Source of the DNA: a virus
Direction: 5' to 3' (one strand)
DNA: 55,344 nt
IMG/VR virus record: IMGVR_UViG_3300046500_000118
Span: 1-55,344 of that record
In this document: positions 1 through 6,660 of the stretch, piece by piece
How the letters are laid out: every line of letters begins with the position of its first letter
How positions within the stretch are numbered: position 1 is the first letter of the stretch
Translations under genes and position numbers: made by a program
The notes under the pieces: generated by a model
Databases searched by the model: none
What the model saw: the letters and a program-made list of their open reading frames with translations, nothing else
Told to the model about the DNA's origin: nothing

Positions 1-127
1 GAGTCCTTCCCCGCGAACAAGAAGAAGGAAGCTAACGCCCTCGCGGTCAAGGTCGAGAACGACAAGCACCTTGGCGTGTACGTCGACCGCAAGCACTCCA
101 AGCGCACGTTCGCAGACTGCTGGGAAG
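1..127. repeat. Terminal direct repeat (assembly overlap), left copy
   Basis: Bases 1-127 are identical to 55218-55344. The repeat lies inside the integrase reading frame and keeps that frame open across the join. An exact 127-base overlap is typical of a de Bruijn assembler closing a circle, so I read it as a sign of circularity (cohesive-ended or circular prophage DNA) and not as a biological terminal repeat. The unique length is 55,217 bp. Confidence 0.9.
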
Positions 128-1092
128 AGTGGCTGACCTTCGGCACCCGAGAGCCCTCGTCCCTCGCGCAGTACCGCAGCATCTACAAGAACCACTTCGA
201 GGAGCTGTTTGGGGCCCGGCGTATCGGCTCCATCACTCCGTCTGACCTCACCAAGTGGGAGCAGGGCCAGAGGGACCGCGGATACAAGCCGTACGGCATC
301 GAAGGCCGGAAAACCGTCCTCAAGTCGTTCCTGAAGTACTGCTACGAGGCCGAGATCATCGCCAAGTACCCCGGCAAGGCAATCAAGGTCAACGGAAGGA
401 ATGAATCGGCGTACCGGCCGATCGAGGACGACGAGATCCCGACCACGGCTGAGGTCATGGCCATATATGAGGCCATGCGGCCGGTATACAAGTCCTCCAT
501 CTGGACTCAGGCCGGATGCGGGCTCCGTGTCGGTGAGGCCCTGGCCGTTTCTCACACGGCTCTGACCAAGCGGGACGGCTGGTACTTCGTTCAGAACCAG
601 CTCACCAACTTCGGTGCCAACGACGGTGCCAACCGGGGGACCAACGTCAAGAACGAACCCAAGTGGTCTCGGAACGGCCGTTGGGTGCCTGTGCCTCCGT
701 CCGTGAGTGAGGAGCTGGAGAAGCACCGCGTCTTCTGGGAGCCCTGGGGCGATGAAGGCTGGTACTACGAGTCCGAGACCTACGCTGGCCGGCACCCGAG
801 CCGGACGACCTACAGCTACCGATGGACCGAGGCCCTGAAGCGGGCCGGGCTGGAGGACTCGGGGTACACCCCCAAGGCTCTCCGCCACTACTTCGCCTCC
901 ATGGCCATCGCTTCCGGTGTGCCGCTGTACGAGGTGGCCCGGTGGATGGGCCACAGCTCGACCAAGGTCACTGAGCAGGTGTACGCGCACATCGTTGAGG
1001 GGGCCGAGGAGAGGATCACTGGTGCCTTCGAGGCGTCCCTTGCCGACGCCTTCCGCACCCGCCTGAAGGTGGTGGGTGATGAGGTCGCATGA
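1..1092 (+). CDS. int: Tyrosine recombinase integrase, C-terminal 363 residues (5' end at 55113)
   Basis: Site-specific recombinase that integrates and excises the phage at attP/attB. The frame is open at base 1 and continues from the other end of the window, giving about 398 residues in total. A SAM-like core-binding domain (from FADCWEEWL) is followed by the catalytic domain. Visible signature parts are the box I arginine in CGLRVGEAL, box II KALRHYFAS, GHSS, and the nucleophile tyrosine in VYAHI. The first box II position, usually H in HxLRH, is K here, a substitution tolerated in many actinobacterial integrases. The excisionase lies just upstream, and candidate arm-type repeats and terminators lie just downstream, the usual int-attP layout. 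Confidence 0.95.
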   Translation, partial: ESFPANKKKEANALAVKVENDKHLGVYVDRKHSKRTFADCWEEWLTFGTREPSSLAQYRSIYKNHFEELFGARRIGSITPSDLTKWEQGQRDRGYKPYGIEGRKTVLKSFLKYCYEAEIIAKYPGKAIKVNGRNESAYRPIEDDEIPTTAEVMAIYEAMRPVYKSSIWTQAGCGLRVGEALAVSHTALTKRDGWYFVQNQLTNFGANDGANRGTNVKNEPKWSRNGRWVPVPPSVSEELEKHRVFWEPWGDEGWYYESETYAGRHPSRTTYSYRWTEALKRAGLEDSGYTPKALRHYFASMAIASGVPLYEVARWMGHSSTKVTEQVYAHIVEGAEERITGAFEASLADAFRTRLKVVGDEVA

Positions 1093-1113
1093 TGAGGGTC
1101 GCTGACCCCCAAT

Positions 1114-1135
1114 GCTGAGTTTTCGCTGAGTTTTC
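1114..1135 (+). repeat. Tandem 11-bp repeat, candidate integrase arm-type sites
   Basis: GCTGAGTTTTC occurs twice head to tail (1114-1124, 1125-1135), 22 bases after the integrase stop. A related pair in the same orientation and with the same 11-bp period lies at 1303-1324. Paired repeats spaced by one helical turn beside int are typical of arm-type binding sites. The function is inferred. Confidence 0.5.
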
Positions 1136-1181
1136 GGGCCTCCCGCTTGCATACGTGCAGGTGGGAGGCCCTTTTGTTTTT
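1136..1181 (+). terminator. Intrinsic terminator after integrase
   Basis: GGGCCTCCC (1136-1144) pairs with GGGAGGCCC (1163-1171). An inner TGCA/TGCA stem and a T-rich tract (TTTTGTTTTT) follow. It ends the integrase transcript. Confidence 0.85.
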
Positions 1182-1216
1182 AACGTCGAGTTTAGGTTGG
1201 CCACCTGATACCACAG

Positions 1217-1255
1217 GGCTCTGACCTGGGCAAACAGCCTGGTCAGGGCCTTTTT
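1217..1255 (+). terminator. Second intrinsic terminator downstream of int
   Basis: GGCTCTGACC (1217-1226) pairs with GGTCAGGGCC (1241-1250), with one G-U pair, followed by TTTTT. It overlaps the 3' end of the minus-strand gene at 1243-1497. Confidence 0.75.
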
Positions 1256-1497
1256 GCTGTGCTCGTTCGTACCCGTTCGATGTAGGTCTGACGCGTTGCT
1301 CTGCTGAGTTCCTGCTGAGTCTCCCGTGGCGAGATCGGGCCGTTGAGGTGTTCGAGGCAGGCGCCGGCCTTGTGCTGCGGGGAGCTGGGAGCCAGGCCAG
1401 GAACGGACGGCTTGCCGCAACGGTATCCATAGGTCCACTGCCCGGTCAGCTCGTCCGCGCGGCCGACTGTGTAGCGGCAGGTCTTCGGGCTGGTCAA
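1243..1497 (-). CDS. Small hypothetical protein, 84 aa
   Basis: Function not recognised. The gene starts at TTG (1497) with a good ribosome binding site, GAAAGGA, about 6 bases upstream. The product has three cysteines (CRYT, YRCGKP, ACLEHL) and a basic C-terminus (STAKRP), a composition seen in small actinobacterial zinc-binding or DNA-associated proteins. It lies opposite to its neighbours between int and the winged-helix gene, and it covers the second pair of candidate arm-type repeats. A competing plus-strand frame here has no such start signal. Confidence 0.5.
   Translation of the reverse strand: MTSPKTCRYTVGRADELTGQWTYGYRCGKPSVPGLAPSSPQHKAGACLEHLNGPISPRETQQELSRATRQTYIERVRTSTAKRP
1303..1324 (+). 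repeat. Second tandem repeat pair related to the int-proximal pair
   Basis: GCTGAGTTCCT (1303-1313) is followed by GCTGAGTCTCC (1314-1324). Both share GCTGAGT with the pair at 1114-1135 and use the same 11-bp period. The two pairs flank about 170 bp that would contain the attP core if they are arm sites. I could not identify a tRNA-like core identity segment. Confidence 0.45.
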
Positions 1498-1738
1498 AGC
1501 GATCCTTTCGGGATGTACGTGACCAGTGCAACCAAAATGGACACGCGTAGATTCCCCGGCGCGAAGCGCCGCGACACCGCGTTCGTCCCCGCCTCCGGGG
1601 ACTCCGTGCAGAAGACCACTTGACCGGAACCCGTGCGATCATGGTACGGTCATCGCAGTTTCAAGAACAACAGCAAAAGGCGACCCCGGCAGTGCTACCA
1701 ACACTCCGGGGTCCGACACCGAAGAGGGTAAGTCTTCG
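1498..1738 (+). promoter_or_regulatory. Divergent control region with promoter, 13-bp operator and start-site hairpin
   Basis: The stretch separates the minus-strand 84-aa gene from the winged-helix gene. A plausible promoter is TTGACC (1620-1625) with TACGGT (1645-1650), spacer 19. The phage-wide element TCGCAGTTTCAAG sits directly after it at 1653-1665, where a bound protein would block initiation. Just before the ATG, CGAAGA (1720-1725) can pair with TCTTCG (1733-1738) around the loop GGGTAAG, which would partly hide the ribosome binding site. Confidence 0.6.
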
Positions 1739-2665
1739 ATGCAGGTCAAGCGTACCAAGCACGCGTCCGCGTTCACCATCGTTCCGAACGCCATCCTTCA
1801 GCACCGCACGCTGTCTCTGACGGCCCGCGGCCTCCTCTGCCTTCTCCTCTCGCAGCCTGAGAACACGGCCGTCACGGTCAGGGAACTGACCGAGGACGTT
1901 GCCGAGGGCCAGAAGCGCGTCACCAACGCGATGAAGGAACTCCAGTCGGCCGGATACGTCGTCTGCACCCGCATGCAGAACGAGCGTGGCCACTGGTCCA
2001 CTCACGTCGAGGTCTTCGATGTTCCGCAGGCCGATGCACCGGAGGACGAGACTCCGAAGTCCGGTGGCCGGAAGTCTCGGCTCCTCGGGATCAACCCCTT
2101 CGGGGAAAAGAACCAGGTAAAGAACCCCCCTGCCCCCGAGGCTCCTGAGGTGCTGGCCGAGGTCGGCCAGGACCAGGGGGCGGGGGAGGATGCTCCGCAG
2201 AGCAACGAGGAGATTGGCCGCGCTGCGGCTGTCCTGGGCCGCCTGGGCTCCGCTGTGCCGTCGCTGATCCTTTCGGCCAGTGACGTGATGAGCCTCGCTC
2301 CTGTGGCCGCTCAGTGGCTTGAGCGGGGCGCTACTGAACTCCAGCTCCGCAACGAGCTGGTTGAGGGCCTTCCGGCCACGATCAAGAGCGCTCGCGCTCT
2401 GCTGGCCGATCGCCTGACTCGCAAGATGCCTCCCGTCCCGGTCGTGGTCGAAAAGCTGGTGGAGTGCGCCGAGTGCGGCGGCTACCTCCCCCGAGGCCAG
2501 AAGACCGGCATCTGTGGCCGCTGCGCTGGTGTGGCGCCGGCCATCAACGAACCCGCCACTGTTGGCCAGTCCTCTGAGGCTGCCTCCCTGTTGGCCGCTA
2601 TCCGTGAGCGCCGCTCTGCCGGGACCGTCAAGGGCTCTTCCCGCCGCGGCTTCGCCACCGTCTGA
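1739..2665 (+). CDS. Winged-helix protein with C-terminal zinc ribbon (replication initiator or regulator)
   Basis: 308 residues, start ATG 1739 after GAGGG. Residues 1-95 form a helix-turn-helix unit of the kind seen in Streptomyces plasmid and prophage proteins and in replisome organisers: F-T-I-V-P-N, then LSLTARGLLCLLLSQP, then a recognition-helix region ending in ELQSAGYV. A proline- and acid-rich linker follows. Near the end are two CxxC pairs (CAECGGYLP, CGRCAG) that should bind zinc. It lies 31 bp upstream of the DUF2637-like gene, probably in one operon, and an operator overlaps its promoter. It could be a lysogeny regulator or a plasmid-type replication protein; the sequence alone does not decide. 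Family-level confidence is good, role low. Confidence 0.6.
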   Translation: MQVKRTKHASAFTIVPNAILQHRTLSLTARGLLCLLLSQPENTAVTVRELTEDVAEGQKRVTNAMKELQSAGYVVCTRMQNERGHWSTHVEVFDVPQADAPEDETPKSGGRKSRLLGINPFGEKNQVKNPPAPEAPEVLAEVGQDQGAGEDAPQSNEEIGRAAAVLGRLGSAVPSLILSASDVMSLAPVAAQWLERGATELQLRNELVEGLPATIKSARALLADRLTRKMPPVPVVVEKLVECAECGGYLPRGQKTGICGRCAGVAPAINEPATVGQSSEAASLLAAIRERRSAGTVKGSSRRGFATV

Positions 2666-2696
2666 CCCCCAACCCACCCAATCGAAGGGGACAGTT

Positions 2697-3407
2697 GTGT
2701 CCACTGTCAGCATTGACCTGCCCTGGTACGCGAAACTCGTGTTCCGCATGGGCCGCCCTGTGGTCCTTGTGGCCGCGCTCCTCATGTCCATCCCTGGGGA
2801 GATCCACCTCGCCATAGTGGCCGGGTGGAGCCCGGATGTGGCCAAGCTGATGCCGGTCTGTGTGTCCGTCTACGCGGCGTGCTCTGCGGTCATCGCGGAT
2901 GTGGCCAAGAGAAGGAACCTGCCGACTCGGAAGAGCGCCCTTATCGGCGCCGGGGCGGCTCTGATTCTGGCCCTGGCCGCTCAGGACGTGTCCCACCTGA
3001 TCGAGCAGGACTACATGCACTCCTCCGCCATCCTGGTGGGGATTGTGTCCGCCATCCCGCCCCTCGTTGTGGCTCACATGCTTCACATGGCCGCTGCCCC
3101 GGAGAACACGGCCTCCGTGGTCGAGGTGGACGAGCCTGAGGACGACTTCGAGGATGAGCACCAGGACCAGGCCGAGAAGCCGCGGAAGCGTCGCCGGGGC
3201 CGCCCTGGTCTGACCGAGGCTGAGGTGCAGGTCGCTATTGACCGACTCAACACGGCCGGGGAGAAGGTGACCCCTGAGAACCTGGCCAAGATCCTGAACC
3301 GTGCGCCTCGTACGGCCAGGCGCTACCTGTCCGAGCTGAAGCAGCAGGAGACGGCCGAGAATGCGGCCGGTCAGCAGCAGGCCGGCATGCTGCCGCTGTC
3401 CATCTAG
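2697..3407 (+). CDS. DUF2637-like membrane protein with C-terminal DNA-binding domain
   Basis: 236 residues, start GTG 2697 with GAAGGGG six bases upstream. The N-terminal 125 residues contain about four hydrophobic helices (for example VVLVAALLMSIPG, ALIGAGAALILALAA, ILVGIVSAIPPLVVAHML), the DUF2637/Spd-like arrangement common on Streptomyces conjugative and integrative plasmids. An acidic stretch (EPEDDFEDEHQ) and a basic patch (KPRKRRRGRPG) lead to a C-terminal helix-turn-helix near NLAKILNRAPRTARRYL. This suggests a membrane-anchored DNA-binding protein, perhaps for DNA tethering, plasmid-like maintenance or silencing. The role is inferred; the domain order is visible. Confidence 0.65.
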   Translation: MSTVSIDLPWYAKLVFRMGRPVVLVAALLMSIPGEIHLAIVAGWSPDVAKLMPVCVSVYAACSAVIADVAKRRNLPTRKSALIGAGAALILALAAQDVSHLIEQDYMHSSAILVGIVSAIPPLVVAHMLHMAAAPENTASVVEVDEPEDDFEDEHQDQAEKPRKRRRGRPGLTEAEVQVAIDRLNTAGEKVTPENLAKILNRAPRTARRYLSELKQQETAENAAGQQQAGMLPLSI

Positions 3408-3424
3408 GCCGGAAATGCAGAAGG

Positions 3425-3444
3425 CCCCCGGCTTCGGCCGGGGG
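3425..3444. terminator. Bidirectional terminator hairpin with TTCG tetraloop
   Basis: CCCCCGGC (3425-3432), TTCG, GCCGGGGG (3437-3444) lie exactly between two convergent genes. The very stable UUCG-capped stem lacks a long U-tract, as often in high-GC actinobacteria. Confidence 0.75.
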
Positions 3445-3449
3445 TCCTC

Positions 3450-3623
3450 TCACTTGCGCCAGATCTCATGCATTGCCCAGTGGGCTAACTTCTCCCAGGT
3501 CCGATAGAGCGACTGCCCCACCTCACAGGGCTTCGCGTAGTACCGGCAGACCTCGCAGAGGTCTACGTGCCGTTGCCAGTCGACTGCGGCCGTCTTGGGT
3601 GCCGGTGGCTGCCAGCGGCTCAC
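3450..3623 (-). CDS. Small Cys-containing protein, 57 aa
   Basis: Starts at GTG 3623, overlapping the TGA of the upstream gene (GTGA), so translation is probably coupled. The product has one CxxC plus a third cysteine (CEVCRYYAKPCEVG) and a Trp-rich basic C-terminus (WEKLAHWAMHEIWRK). It may bind a metal ion. I do not recognise a named family, but paired short Cys proteins of this kind are common beside regulators on Streptomyces integrative elements. Confidence 0.6.
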   Translation of the reverse strand: MSRWQPPAPKTAAVDWQRHVDLCEVCRYYAKPCEVGQSLYRTWEKLAHWAMHEIWRK

Positions 3624-3796
3624 TTTGCGGCCTGGGCCGTCTTCTCCACCTCCGCAAGAGGGGTGAGTTCCTTGACGGACCGGCAGGGGGCACAGGCGTA
3701 GTAGCCCAAGCTGGGGCCAGAGACGCGCTCCACGATGCACACCAGTGCGGACATCTGCCATCCGTGGTGGTAGTCGCAGAAGCTAGGGTTGTTCAT
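3620..3796 (-). CDS. Small Cys/His protein, 58 aa
   Basis: Start ATG 3796 is preceded by the strong site GAAGGAG. The product carries CDYHHGW, an isolated Cys, and CAPC, enough ligands for one zinc site. It is the middle gene of a three-step overlapping minus-strand operon: the leader peptide stop overlaps its ATG, and its own stop overlaps the next GTG. The function is unknown. Confidence 0.6.
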   Translation of the reverse strand: MNNPSFCDYHHGWQMSALVCIVERVSGPSLGYYACAPCRSVKELTPLAEVEKTAQAAK

Positions 3797-3861
3797 GTCG
3801 GCAGCTCCTTCGCTAGGTGCCGGCGCCGGGTTCGGGGGTCACGCAGAGCCCCCGAGCCCAT
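3793..3861 (-). CDS. Possible Arg-rich 22-residue leader peptide
   Basis: An ATG at 3861 follows AAGGAA by four bases and opens a 22-codon frame whose product contains RTRRRHLAKELPT. Its TGA overlaps the ATG of the next gene. The good ribosome binding site and the coupling suggest real translation, perhaps as a leader that controls the downstream genes. Too short to be certain. Confidence 0.35.
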   Translation of the reverse strand: MGSGALRDPRTRRRHLAKELPT

Positions 3862-3946
3862 TTATTTCCTTCACCTATAGAATGCCGTAGAGCGCCCAGG
3901 AACTCCACCGATCGCCATAGGATCTACAGAGTGCCAAGGTCGAACC
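3862..3946. promoter_or_regulatory. Divergent promoter region with candidate GntR operator
   Basis: The space between the minus-strand small genes and the GntR gene contains CTATAGAATGCCGTAGA (3875-3891), which matches CTATAGAACGCCATAGA before the integrase gene (55049-55065) at 15 of 17 positions. A further partial match, GCCATAGGATCTACAGA, lies just upstream of the GntR start. It is a plausible autoregulatory operator. Confidence 0.45.
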
Positions 3947-4171
3947 ATGATCGAGTGGGACGACACAAGGCCGCGGTGGGAGCAGATCGCGGAGCGGATC
4001 AGGGCCGACATCGAGGCCGGCAAGTTGCCGTCCGGGGCGCGCGTGCCCTCTGTCGTTGCCCTCACCCAGACGTATGGGGTCGCACAACAGACCGCATACA
4101 AGGCCCTGGTGGCTCTAAGGGAGCAGGGGCTCATCAAGACCACTGCCGGCATGGGCTCTTTCGTGATCTAG
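3947..4171 (+). CDS. GntR-type winged-helix regulator, DNA-binding domain only
   Basis: 74 residues, start ATG 3947. The whole protein is one GntR winged helix: WEQIAERIRADIEAGKLPSG, then RVPSVVALTQTYGVAQQTAYKAL, and the wing ending in GMGSFVI. It lacks the usual effector-binding C-terminal domain of about 150 residues, so it should be a constitutive DNA binder or depend on a partner. KorSA-like GntR proteins regulate excision and transfer in integrative elements such as pSAM2. The shared motif ahead of this gene and ahead of int supports a role in controlling integration or excision, by inference. Confidence 0.85.
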   Translation: MIEWDDTRPRWEQIAERIRADIEAGKLPSGARVPSVVALTQTYGVAQQTAYKALVALREQGLIKTTAGMGSFVI

Positions 4172-4272
4172 CGTCAGATCACTAGTGATGCGTCACACAT
4201 TCAAGTAACTGGTCGCAGTTTCAAAAAATGTGATACCTCTAGAGGCACGCAAGAGAGCGAGCCGGGGTAGCA
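4172..4272 (+). promoter_or_regulatory. Promoter with 13-bp operator before exported protein
   Basis: TCGCAGTTTCAAa lies at 4213-4225 (plus orientation), followed by the extended -10-like TGTGATACCT. The operator would sit between the promoter elements. This makes the downstream gene part of the repressor-controlled set, or a lysogen gene tuned by it. Confidence 0.55.
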
Positions 4273-4707
4273 ATGCATTCGAAACTTCACGTCCTGAGCG
4301 CGTCTGCGGCCTCAATAGCCGCTGTCGCACTAGCCGGGACTCTCCTGGGCCCTCAGGGACAGGCCGAAAAGCCTCCACTCAGCCTGTCAGTCCCAGATGA
4401 GGCACCTAATTCATACCGAGCGGTAGAGGCTCCCGCTAAAACAGCGCCCGAAAAGGTGCTAGTGACCTATTCTCCCCCAATTCACAAGGAGAAGGTCAAA
4501 AAGCCAAAGAGGCATAGGCACAATAGGCATCGTAGGCATGTTCCTGTTCGTATTCAGGTCCTCAATGCCGTAAAGAAGCCTCAGGTAGAGGTTCCTCAAC
4601 CTCCCACAGCTCCCACGAGCCGGCCTGTGGTGGGCCGGCCGAAGCCAGTCCTCCAACTGGACATCCACTTGGCGGCTGGGGTATATACCCAACCGCCTAC
4701 AATATAG
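4273..4707 (+). CDS. Exported His/Arg-rich protein, 144 aa
   Basis: Residues 1-31 form a Sec signal peptide: a short basic start (MHSKLHV), a hydrophobic core (SIAAVALAGTLLG) and a likely cleavage after GQA. The mature part is proline-rich with a basic, histidine-dense block (KRHRHNRHRRH). No enzyme domain is visible. Base composition is lower in GC and codon use less biased than in the late genes, suggesting separate acquisition. A single secreted gene with its own controlled promoter, next to the lysogeny genes, may be a lysogenic conversion or exclusion gene; that is a guess. Confidence 0.6.
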   Translation: MHSKLHVLSASAASIAAVALAGTLLGPQGQAEKPPLSLSVPDEAPNSYRAVEAPAKTAPEKVLVTYSPPIHKEKVKKPKRHRHNRHRRHVPVRIQVLNAVKKPQVEVPQPPTAPTSRPVVGRPKPVLQLDIHLAAGVYTQPPTI

Positions 4708-5100
4708 ACGTCGGTGTCAATCCGGACGATCTGGGACACGAACCCCTCTATCTGAGACTCAGGTCACAGGTAGGGGGGCTTATTTATTTCCTTCCAGACA
4801 CCCATGTGTGGGGTGGTTGGGCCCTGTTGAGGGCCTTCAAGGCCCCCCTCTTGGTGCCGGCACGGCGTCAGCCGGGCCTCTAAAAGGGCTGAAACGTGGT
4901 TCGGGGTGGAAATAATCGTTGCGTAGGGCAATTGTTTAAACCCGTACACGCAGACAGGAAGGCACCCCCTGTGGGTCCTCGTTTATCGATTTAATGTATT
5001 ACCCCCCCTTTACATTCACTTGAGGAAAGATTTAATTCCTTTTCTCAGTAATGCACGGGTAAAGGTACGGTCATGGGGAATTAATTCCTTCAGTTAGGCA

Positions 5101-5130
5101 GTCTAACTACATCCTTCGCATGTCTAACTA
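5101..5130 (+). repeat. GTCTAACTA direct repeats, 21-bp spacing
   Basis: GTCTAACTA is found at 5101-5109 and 5122-5130. The start-to-start distance of 21 bp equals two helical turns, so a protein could bind both copies on one DNA face. Confidence 0.6.
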
Positions 5131-5155
5131 GGCTTGCTAATCATCATGGGTGTAA

Positions 5156-5221
5156 ATGTCCGGATATGCATGCATCTTCTGGACACAAAAACTGACCTAA
5201 TATGTCCGGGTTTGCATGCAT
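5156..5221 (+). repeat. 20-bp imperfect direct repeats around TGCATGCAT
   Basis: Copies lie at 5156-5175 and 5202-5221 and match at 18 of 20 positions (ATGTCCGGATATGCATGCAT and ATGTCCGGGTTTGCATGCAT). The core TGCATGCA is itself a palindrome. After the first copy, GGACA can pair with TGTCC to form a small hairpin. Iteron-like, function unknown. Confidence 0.6.
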
Positions 5222-5263
5222 TTCAAAAGGGGCATATAGGGACGAATTGGCATGAGCCGATTA

Positions 5264-5276
5264 CTTGAAACGGCGA
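5264..5276 (-). promoter_or_regulatory. 13-bp operator variant in the non-coding region
   Basis: CTTGAAACGGCGA differs at one position from the reverse complement of the consensus TCGCAGTTTCAAG. It includes TTGAAA, as at the early promoters, but I see no good -10 box at 17 bp. Confidence 0.4.
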
Positions 5277-5946
5277 TGCACTGATATTCTTTGGTTGTCG
5301 GAAAGGGAAAGGCACTAACTCCCCTCAGACCCACCCGCTAAGCGGGGTAGGGGAAAGGGTAGAGGCCAGACCTACCGAATGTAAAACAAATAGGGCCGTC
5401 AAGGCTCTAACAGGCATGCCCCGTGCCAGTAAGGACCGGGCCTCTGCGATGACCCTCTACGTAGTCGCGTCGCTTTTCGGAAGTGCGCGGCAAGCCTCCC
5501 CCACACGGGGAGGACGTAAGCCAGGCTTGGCCTATGGTGATCCGCCATGGGTGACCGGTGCCTACCCTTGATAACTCTATAGTGTGCTGTGCTCTGCCCT
5601 GAAATAAAAGGGTGTCTTGGCTAGGTCGCTCGGATAGCGGCTGAAAAAATGCGCGGGTGGAAATACCGTGTGTGGTCCAGGGTGAACCGAAATAGGGGAA
5701 CAACAGGTGTGCAGCATGCTAGGAACTAGAGAAATACGCTCCGTTTAAGTGCTGGGTAGTACGTACGGCATGTACGCGCGGAGCAATTGCTAGGCAGTCT
5801 CGCGGCGCGCTCGGTAGGGCGCGCTACGGACTGAATTAATTCTTACCCGTTGCACGGTGCGGGATATCGCCGTGGGGTGGCGGCCGGTCAAGCGGCCGTC
5901 GCCTGCTCTGTCCAACGTTCGCACTCCGTAGTACGAGGGAGGCACC

Positions 5947-6660
5947 ATGTCCGGTGAGTGGAAGGTCAAGGCACTGCCCGTCAAGGGCAAGCGCGCACGT
6001 AAGGCGGCTGCGGCCGGGGCGCCTAAGCCTAAGTTCGCCACCATCAACGGTGTGCGCAGGGAAGTGCGGCAGGCGCCTGCCAAGGATGCTCGGCCGTACC
6101 CTACGGCGCCGGTCAACGCTCGCCCCGGTAGCCGCGTCGCGGCTAATGGGATGCGCGGGCACACTGACCCGCTGGTCAAGCCGCTCCCGCGTCGCGGCAT
6201 CGGTCCCAAGCTGGACATTGCCCGAACCATGGACAAGCGGGAGCAATCCAACAACCTCCCGTTCATGCCTGAATTCCAGGCGGAGGGACAGCCGTTCCCG
6301 CGCATGGCGCGAGACGAGAATGGGCGCGTGATGCCGCGTGTCCGCACGGACAACGGCATGACTGACCAGCTCAAGGGGAAGGGCATAGGCCGCCGCGAGG
6401 ACGGCCAGGCGACGTACACCAAGCGGCAACTCGCGGAGCGCCAGGCGGAGTCTCAGGCTGTCCTGACAACGGCTCTGGAAGTCTCGCGGCTGCGACAGAT
6501 CGAGCAGGACTACCAGGACGCGCGCAAGGACGCGAAGCGTGCGCTCATGGACGCCATGGGGCGCAAGCGCGAGGCAATCGAGCGCGGGGACGTGGCTGCG
6601 GCCGAGGCCGCTCAAGAGGACATCCGTCGATTCCGCAAGGAATCACGCTTCAAGGGCTAA
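5947..6660 (+). CDS. Hypothetical basic protein, 237 aa
   Basis: Start ATG 5947 with GGGAGG seven bases upstream. The first half is Lys/Arg/Pro-rich and probably disordered (KGKRARKAAAAG). The last 90 residues (from KRQLAERQAESQ) are charged and helical, likely a coiled coil, ending in RRFRKESRFKG. No known domain is recognised. It is the first gene of the left plus-strand block, so it should be expressed early; a nucleic-acid-binding role is possible from its charge. Confidence 0.7.
   Translation: MSGEWKVKALPVKGKRARKAAAAGAPKPKFATINGVRREVRQAPAKDARPYPTAPVNARPGSRVAANGMRGHTDPLVKPLPRRGIGPKLDIARTMDKREQSNNLPFMPEFQAEGQPFPRMARDENGRVMPRVRTDNGMTDQLKGKGIGRREDGQATYTKRQLAERQAESQAVLTTALEVSRLRQIEQDYQDARKDAKRALMDAMGRKREAIERGDVAAAEAAQEDIRRFRKESRFKG

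Larger units (their letters stand above)
4708..5946. other. 1.2 kb AT-richer non-coding region with repeats
   Basis: I see no convincing gene on either strand. The stretch is visibly richer in A and T than its flanks and contains GTCTAACTA twice, a 20-bp imperfect repeat pair around TGCATGCAT, several TTAATTCCTT or TTATTTCCTT segments, a GGGCC(TTCAA)GGCCC hairpin at 4831-4845, a 13-bp operator variant at 5264-5276, and a hairpin GGCGGCCG/CGGCCGTCGCC near 5878-5905. It could be a replication origin, a non-coding RNA locus or a long regulatory region. Confidence 0.6.

Noticed and set aside
1-1092. Integrase as a truncated pseudogene
   Set aside because: The missing N-terminus is present at the other end of the circular sequence in the same frame.
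1348-1623. Plus-strand frame of 91 aa opposite the small minus-strand gene
   Set aside because: It has no ribosome binding site, ends in low-complexity sequence, and overlaps the minus-strand gene with the better start signal.
5407-5703. Minus-strand frame of 98 aa in the non-coding region
   Set aside because: Composition is not gene-like, there is no ribosome binding site, and the region shows repeat and AT-rich features typical of non-coding DNA.
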